A stretch of DNA of 64,000 nt from Sandaracinobacteroides sayramensis (GTDB lineage: Bacteria > Pseudomonadota > Alphaproteobacteria > Sphingomonadales > Sphingomonadaceae): NCBI RefSeq assembly GCF_022014495.1, contig NZ_JAKLSQ010000007.1:226111-290110 (forward strand). Reading direction: 5' to 3'. The notes below the pieces were generated by a model. It was not told where the DNA came from, searched no databases, and saw only the letters and a list, made by a program, of their open reading frames with translations. Positions 61,301 to 64,000 of this stretch are shown piece by piece (positions within the stretch are counted from its first letter, which is position 1; every line of letters starts with the position of its first letter). A program made the translations under genes and the position numbers.

Positions 61301-61808
61301 CGCGCGAGACATGGTTGCTCGAACCCGCCGTCCGATATGGGGCATCCGCCGCTTCACCCCGCCCATCGGTATCCCCATAGCCGGTGGATTGGCCGGACGC
61401 CCCCTCGACCCGCAGCGTACCGAGTTGGACCGTGCCATCCGCCGCTTGCGGTGCGGGCTCCAGCGTTACCCGGTTTCCGCCGCTCGAACGGAAGGTGAGG
61501 CCGGTGCCGGCCAGCAATCGGGATAGCGCCTCCATCGGCGCATGGCTGCCGCGCACGGCGCTACTGCGCTTGCCCGCCACCTTGTCCACATCATAGAAAA
61601 TTTGCAGTCCGGCCTTGTCGGTGAAAGCGAGCAGCGCCCTGTTCAAATCCTGCGCGGGAATGTCTAACTCGATCTGACCTGTGGGCGCAGTTTGCGCCAT
61701 CGCCGCTTGGGGGATGGCGGCTCCGCCAATCATCAACGCCAGCGCGCTTGCCGTAGCCGCCCAGATGCAGCGGCCACGCATGGCCTCGCCCGCACACTTA
61801 ACCCCCAT
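58356..61808 (-). CDS. Heme-type TonB-dependent receptor fused to a second Omp25/31-like beta-barrel
   Basis: This outer-membrane protein of 1150 residues combines two domains. Residues 1-861 form a complete receptor. It has a signal peptide (IPQAAMAQT), an STN domain at about 45-110 (LDIPAQDLNRALLAFTDKAG), a plug (DIFAGVPGVVNSGTHSGASLNVNIRGMQG in part; DIAKGPGTGVGAGVGGSVALRTL in part), and a barrel. The barrel carries MRAPNLRELY and NPDLKPE, close to the FRAP and NPNL boxes of heme receptors. The receptor ends in canonical THRF at 861. The remaining 289 residues begin with a linker, then SWTGLYAGFHAGYVSAKVSG and further beta-strand repeats, and end LNSLRVGVSYRF, as in 8-stranded Omp25/31-type porin-like proteins. 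The frame is uninterrupted. AAGGAG precedes the ATG. Confidence 0.9.
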   Translation of the reverse strand: MGVKCAGEAMRGRCIWAATASALALMIGGAAIPQAAMAQTAPTGQIELDIPAQDLNRALLAFTDKAGLQIFYDVDKVAGKRSSAVRGSHAPMEALSRLLAGTGLTFRSSGGNRVTLEPAPQAADGTVQLGTLRVEGASGQSTGYGDTDGRGEAADAPYRTAGSSNHVSRAQIDRVPPTSPGDIFAGVPGVVNSGTHSGASLNVNIRGMQGMGRVTTTVDGSHQTSTSFRGYAGSRDETYVDPDLIGSIDIAKGPGTGVGAGVGGSVALRTLAAQDIVPEGQEWAIRLRGSLGNNSDYGLARAASDPDWMLPTPRPSAAERPDFLGGGDTWSGSIALGVKQDHFDGIIAYNRRRQGNYFSGKNAPDDMVFATGNLQYDARNAHSAFQPGSEVFNTSQDTESFLLKGRLLWGDGESLELGFMRYDSDHGELNENANTRTSPPLQYRLSNTRVDTYTARYRLLPADNPLLRLRANIFYTDLSVDRGGSEITADHGMKTFGGDIDNRSLIDTGLGLLTVNAGAEYRREQAWAEHIIGGLGWTSWGPSGVRAIGGAFVGTQLDPLPWLQLSVGGRYDFFRSRGEGKAAANLTNSASRFSPNASVMVTPVEGVQFYASYREGMRAPNLRELYWNYLDNVFMNPDLKPEISKSREAGINILRDGLLWPDDKLRLKFAYYDNHYRDYIQTMPISGFRYHFANIPKARHEGIDISASYDNGWLFAEAGFNHFLAIELCTINEGCRLAKGDVMAIMGPPDFANYRPARSSGSATLGVRLFDRALTLGGRMRFSSVRYGSKWPPSSNSSLGMQGTWPAYEVYDLFGSLAITEDTLLNVSVENVTDRYYLVEASTSGIPAPGRTGRVTFTHRFSGAPGFLPRIPEIGLGRASHGAPGDSWTGLYAGFHAGYVSAKVSGETTAGDGSPVAASESADYKKDKAQIGVHLGFNYQLPGRVILGIEGDLTSLGHESAWSGTPVSESAELAAAGNLEAETRFGLDSLSTLRVRLGYAPQRTFFYATGGVAFLNEYGARSQYRADRASQALPFGNQTQFWFSEAAEVTRTGWTAGGGIEHMIGRHISLKGEFLHARFGDSEALSFDEARQGIARRYVYSVREEVCTGTRCRWVTTTVIVPGSSETAAGRKSHNRAYLNSLRVGVSYRF

Positions 61809-61900
61809 TCAATCGCTCCTTGCCGAAAATCCCGAACGACCAGCGAATGACATGCAATAGCTGGTCTCAGGGGTTAGGACGCGTGAAGCGGAGGAAGACG

Positions 61901-61917
61901 GTAAAAATAATTCGCAC
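61901..61917. promoter_or_regulatory. Fur-like box upstream of the heme receptor (module E)
   Basis: GTAAAAATAATTCGCAC keeps the AATAATTCGCA half of the box seen at 63626 and is weaker in the other half. It lies 92 nt before the receptor start, between fecR and the receptor. Confidence 0.45.
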
Positions 61918-61949
61918 GGGCCGGAGAGATCGGGAAACCGGCGCGCGGG

Positions 61950-62957
61950 TCAGCGGATGATCGTGGCGAAAGGGCCGATGTTCACGGTGCTTGCGCCGAG
62001 TTCCGATGCGATGGTGGAAACCGCTCCGCCGATATCCCTTGTGTCGAACACGCCGCTGACCTGCCGCCGCGCAAGCGCCGCATCGGCGATGATGATCCGC
62101 CCGCGCTGGTAACGGTTGAGTTCCGCGACCACATCGCCAAGCGGCGCGGCGTCGAACAGCAGGCGACCCCGCCGCCATGCTTCGGCCTGCCCCGGATCGA
62201 CGCCGGAAACGGGGCCAAGGCCGTTCGCATCATAGCGGACCTGCCGGCCGGGCTGGAGGATGGCGCGGGCCGCCCTGCCGCTTGCGGCGCGGGCCGATAC
62301 ATCCACGTCATGCTCCGCGACAGTGACGCGCACGGCATGGGGCAAATGGTTCACAATGAAGCGGGTGCCGAGCGCGCGCGATTCCCCGTTCGCCGCTTCC
62401 ACCACGAACGGCCGACCGCCCGCCGCCGCCCTTGGCGCGGCCGTGAACGACGCGACGCCGGACAGAAGCGCAATGCGGCGTTCGCTGCCGTCGAAATGCA
62501 CGGCTATGGCGGTTGCCGGGCCAAGATCGACGCGCGACCCGTCATCGAGCGCGATGGTCCTGACCTCGCCGATATCGGTGCGATGGTCGGCGCGGAGCAT
62601 CGTCACGGGATCGCCGAACCAGAATGTGCCGAAACCGAACGCAATGACTGCGCTGGCCGCAACCGCTCCAGCCCGGCCCCATCGCCTGCGGGAGACGGGC
62701 GGCGCAACCGATATGGGCGGCAGTGCATGAGCGGGCGTCATGTCGGCGCGCAACGGCCCCGGATCGGCCTTGAGCAGATCGAGCTGCGCCCATGTCGAAC
62801 GGGCATGATCCAGGGCGGCGCGATGATCGGGACTCGCGGCCAGCCAGGCGTCGAGGTCCGCCTGCTCGCCGGACGTAAGCGGCGCGCCGCCAAGCCGGAT
62901 GATCCAGTTCGCCGCTACCCTTTCCACCTCGCCCCCGTCCTCGCGATTGTCAGCCAC
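61950..62957 (-). CDS. fecR: FecR-family signal transducer (heme module E)
   Basis: This 335-residue signal transducer has the N-terminal region (ERVAANWIIRLGGAPLTSGEQADLDAWLAASPDHRAAL, in part), a membrane helix (AVAASAVIAFGFGTFWFG), and the FecR domain (VRTIALDDGSRVDLGPATAIAVHFDG in part; ALGTRFIVNHL). The C-terminal module RYQRGRIIIADAALARRQVSGVFDT ends VNIGPFATIIR. It connects the STN domain of the fused receptor with FecI at 63076. ATG 62957 lies 118 nt from the fecI stop. Confidence 0.92.
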   Translation of the reverse strand: MADNREDGGEVERVAANWIIRLGGAPLTSGEQADLDAWLAASPDHRAALDHARSTWAQLDLLKADPGPLRADMTPAHALPPISVAPPVSRRRWGRAGAVAASAVIAFGFGTFWFGDPVTMLRADHRTDIGEVRTIALDDGSRVDLGPATAIAVHFDGSERRIALLSGVASFTAAPRAAAGGRPFVVEAANGESRALGTRFIVNHLPHAVRVTVAEHDVDVSARAASGRAARAILQPGRQVRYDANGLGPVSGVDPGQAEAWRRGRLLFDAAPLGDVVAELNRYQRGRIIIADAALARRQVSGVFDTRDIGGAVSTIASELGASTVNIGPFATIIR

Positions 62958-63075
62958 GCAGCATCCCCGCCGTAAATCGATCTCTCCGGCTGTCTCTATG
63001 CAATGGCACCCAATCTATCACGGATAAGACGCGCGAAACGCAACGAGTCAGTAAAATGCAGTGCAAGGGGCGGCC

Positions 63076-63576
63076 TTATTGCGGTTTCATGCGCTGCATG
63101 ACATGGGCCAGCGCCATTCCAAGATGCTTCTGCACCGAGCTTTCGGAAATGCCGAGCCGGTCGGCAACCTCCGCATAGGTCAACCCCTCGATCTTCGCCA
63201 GCACGAAGATGCGCCGCGTGCGGTCGGGCAGGTCCGCGATAACGGCATGGAGGCGCGCGAGCATATGGCGCGCGGCCACCGCTTCATCGAGCGGCGGGCG
63301 GTCTTCGGGGATATCGGCAAGCCGCTCGTCTTCGGTCAGATCGGTGCGGCGGCGTTCGGTCAGGCGGATGTGATCGACCGCAAGATTGTGCGCGGTGCGG
63401 AACAGATAGGAGCGATCATGGGAGAGTTCGGCGGCATTGCCGCGTTCGGCGATACGCACGAAGGCGTCATGCGCCAGATCGGCGGCAAGGGCGGGATCAC
63501 GCAGCTTGTGGGTCAGATAGTCCTGCAATGCGCGCCCATGCGCCAGGTACAGGCGTTTCAGCGCCTTGCTAGCCAC
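63076..63576 (-). CDS. fecI: ECF RNA polymerase sigma factor, FecI type (heme module E)
   Basis: This 166-residue ECF sigma factor has region 2 (DPALAADLAHDAFVRIAERG; RSYLFRTAHNLAVDHIRLTERRR, in part) and region 4 (LPDRTRRIFVLAKIEGLTYAEVADRLGISESSVQKHL, in part). The GTG at 63576 has GGGGAA 6 nt upstream. It is preferred over ATG 63618, which would leave only 7 nt to the Fur-like box and no room for a ribosome site. It is divergent from a decayed XRE gene, as module A fecI is from an intact one. Confidence 0.9.
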   Translation of the reverse strand: MASKALKRLYLAHGRALQDYLTHKLRDPALAADLAHDAFVRIAERGNAAELSHDRSYLFRTAHNLAVDHIRLTERRRTDLTEDERLADIPEDRPPLDEAVAARHMLARLHAVIADLPDRTRRIFVLAKIEGLTYAEVADRLGISESSVQKHLGMALAHVMQRMKPQ

Positions 63577-63625
63577 TCGAAATTCCCCGCACTCCGCTTG
63601 CCACCATAGGAGCGGCATAAGGCAG

Positions 63626-63642
63626 TTGAGAATAATTCGCAA
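63626..63642. promoter_or_regulatory. Fur box upstream of fecI (heme module E)
   Basis: TTGAGAATAATTCGCAA matches the classical Fur core TTGAGAATnATTCTCAA at all but one defined position. It is the strongest Fur site in the window and lies 50 nt before the sigma-factor start. Confidence 0.65.
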
Positions 63643-63710
63643 TAGTGGCAAATCGATATGTAGAGGATACTCCGTGGTCGAATACTCTGCGTGGCGGCGC
63701 TCTGCCGCCG

Positions 63711-63936
63711 ATGTAGATACGGGACATATTGGCGAATAACCTAGCGCATCCGGCTTGAACGGGGATTGTCGCAGGAGGAACTGACGCACCACGCCGAACT
63801 CGACTGCATCTATATTAGCGCGCTTGAACGGCGGGTATATGCTGCCAGCCGACGTATTGGGGCGTATCCCCAAAGTGCTGGAGGTGAAACCGGCCGCCTT
63901 GTTTGCCAGACCGGACAAGGCCGCCGAAACTTGAGA
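63711..63936 (+). pseudogene. Decayed copy of the small XRE regulator
   Basis: The sequence aligns along its length with the intact XRE gene at 27624-27851. Codon 2 is a stop (ATG TAG instead of ATG GAG). Two 2-nt deletions shift the frame (near 63745 and near 63850). Internal stretches such as LSQEEL..H and YISALERRVYAAS survive in different frames. The upstream promoter with the ATACTC direct repeat (63667 and 63682) is also conserved. Nothing further is recognised to the window end at 64000. Confidence 0.88.
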
Positions 63937-64000
63937 GGGGTGACCTGCTCCCCATTTTCAGGCCGCTGATAAGTTAGCTTTGGTGTCCTTATGCCCTTGG

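Noticed and set aside
1..64000. Insertion sequences, integrases, tRNA or rRNA genes
   Set aside because: No transposase or integrase motif, terminal inverted repeat with target duplication, or cloverleaf was recognised. The only mobile-element hints are gene fragments and the repeated XRE unit.

Overview
The window looks like chromosome or a large replicon of a high-GC alphaproteobacterium of the order Sphingomonadales (Sphingomonas, Sphingobium, Novosphingobium or a relative). This rests on base composition, the style of its TonB-dependent receptors with FecI/FecR surface signalling, and its type II-C CRISPR-Cas. No rRNA, tRNA, transposase or integrase was recognised.

Left end (1-9399): a catabolic and beta-lactam-linked group. 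It holds a penicillin-acylase-family hydrolase (cut by the window edge), an N-acyl-D-amino-acid deacylase lipoprotein, an XRE-cupin regulator, a D-amino-acid-oxidase-type flavoenzyme, a small lipoprotein and a cytochrome P450. A divergent AmpR-type regulator and a Tat-exported class A beta-lactamase follow.

9455-16257: a complete type II-C CRISPR-Cas locus. The array has 29 repeats and 28 spacers. cas9, cas1 and cas2 are read towards the array. A short tracrRNA with promoter, anti-repeat and terminator lies upstream of cas9 on the other strand. The array appears to be read on the + strand, convergent to the cas genes, possibly from a promoter inside each repeat.

16414-20387: a double-AAA ATPase, a Fic protein with a small putative antitoxin, and gene fragments (an alpha/beta-hydrolase piece, a helix-turn-helix-like piece, a probably 3'-truncated hypothetical gene). 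This looks like a recombination scar.

20384-63936: an iron and heme acquisition island of about 43 kb with five outer-membrane receptor modules. Module A (20384-27515), module C (38460-50550), module D (50757-56165) and module E (56495-63576) each have an ECF sigma factor, a FecR anti-sigma factor, an STN-bearing TonB-dependent receptor and a TonB. Module B (28040-38102) is a siderophore importer: esterase, binding lipoprotein, ABC permease and ATPase, and a receptor without a signalling domain. Module C also carries the only ExbB/ExbD pair and a MacA-MacB-TolC-type exporter, which suggests siderophore export or recycling tied to uptake. Module E is a heme module with heme oxygenase; its receptor is fused to a second Omp25/31-like beta-barrel. 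Fur-like 17-19-bp palindromes lie upstream of all four sigma-factor genes and all four STN receptors. A fecI/XRE divergent gene pair occurs twice, with the XRE copy at the right end decayed.
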